Of a DNA stretch of 64,000 nt, positions 63,973 to 64,000 are shown in pieces. Every line of letters starts with the position of its first letter. Positions within the stretch are counted from its first letter, which is position 1. The notes under the pieces are model-generated. The model worked only from the letters and a program-made list of their open reading frames with translations, was not told where the DNA came from and ran no database searches. A program made the position numbers and the translations under genes. The stretch spans positions 1-64,000 of the forward strand of contig NZ_JAUSUW010000016.1 of assembly GCF_030814435.1 (NCBI RefSeq), in the 5' to 3' direction. The DNA comes from Peteryoungia aggregata LMG 23059. Lineage in GTDB: Bacteria > Pseudomonadota > Alphaproteobacteria > Rhizobiales > Rhizobiaceae.

Positions 63973-64000
63973 TCAGAGATCGACCTCCCCCTCGATCGGG
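63973..64000 (-). CDS. prlF: Probable PrlF-type antitoxin, 3' end only
   Basis: Read on the minus strand the last bases give P-I-E-G-E-V-D-L and then TGA, three bases before the yhaV start. This is the place and kind of sequence expected for the end of a PrlF antitoxin. Only eight residues are visible, so the name rests mainly on position. Confidence 0.45.

Overview
The window looks like a chromosomal segment of an alphaproteobacterium of the family Rhizobiaceae (Rhizobium/Agrobacterium/Sinorhizobium relatives). The evidence is a RopA/Omp2b-type porin, the cycHJKL cytochrome c maturation operon next to a degP-type protease, a two-component system and glnE, a PleC-like kinase after pepN, a FeuN-FeuP-FeuQ-like operon, a RIME-like mosaic repeat, CtrA-type TTAA-N7-TTAA boxes, and high GC throughout. 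No rRNA, tRNA, CRISPR array or complete mobile element was seen.

Layout. 1-5 kb: porin 3' part, a solitary tyrosine recombinase, a ferredoxin reductase-like flavoprotein and a secreted beta-propeller phytase. 5-15 kb: two PilZ paralogues (the first with a degenerate c-di-GMP site), a HisC-like aminotransferase, small conserved proteins, AMP nucleosidase, GNAT and OsmC proteins, a PadR-DUF2218 pair and an SDR. 14-15.7 kb: a VapBC module inside an apparent old tandem duplication, with a chimeric scar made from the ends of the two flanking genes. 15.6-18.5 kb: a divergent class III aminotransferase and a glutamine-synthetase-like gene, probably for polyamine or amine use. 18.6-28 kb: lipid kinase, Lrp/EamA pair, HxlR regulator, L,D-transpeptidase with a perfect CtrA box, ETF-ubiquinone oxidoreductase, and a TetR gene divergent from a DUF2141-SDR operon with two clear operators. 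27.8-38 kb: a low-GC MltR/HEPN-like orphan, an SDR without the usual catalytic motif, small ORFs, a short Hsp70-like protein, a uracil-DNA glycosylase homologue with altered motifs, a winged-helix protein, transporters, and a soluble chemoreceptor-like protein with reversed domain order.

38-64 kb is largely a core block: pepN, pleC-like kinase, a flippase and a HAF-repeat autotransporter, glnE, an OmpR-type two-component system, degP, then (after a parDE module) ccmH-ccmF-ccmE-ccmI. It ends with a higBA-like toxin-antitoxin pair, a surface-antigen-like lipoprotein, feuQ-feuP-feuN, and a YhaV-type toxin whose antitoxin runs off the end.

Themes: envelope biology and cell-cycle control (L,D-transpeptidase, PleC, CtrA boxes, DegP, FeuPQ), nitrogen regulation (GlnE, GS-like protein), respiration (ETF-QO, cytochrome c maturation), and four type II toxin-antitoxin loci set into otherwise conserved gene order. 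No wholly new multi-gene system is obvious. The most unusual items are the reversed chemoreceptor, the in-frame repeat at the start of ccmH, the vapBC duplication scar, the MltR/HEPN-like orphan, and a 14-bp palindrome shared by two distant promoters.
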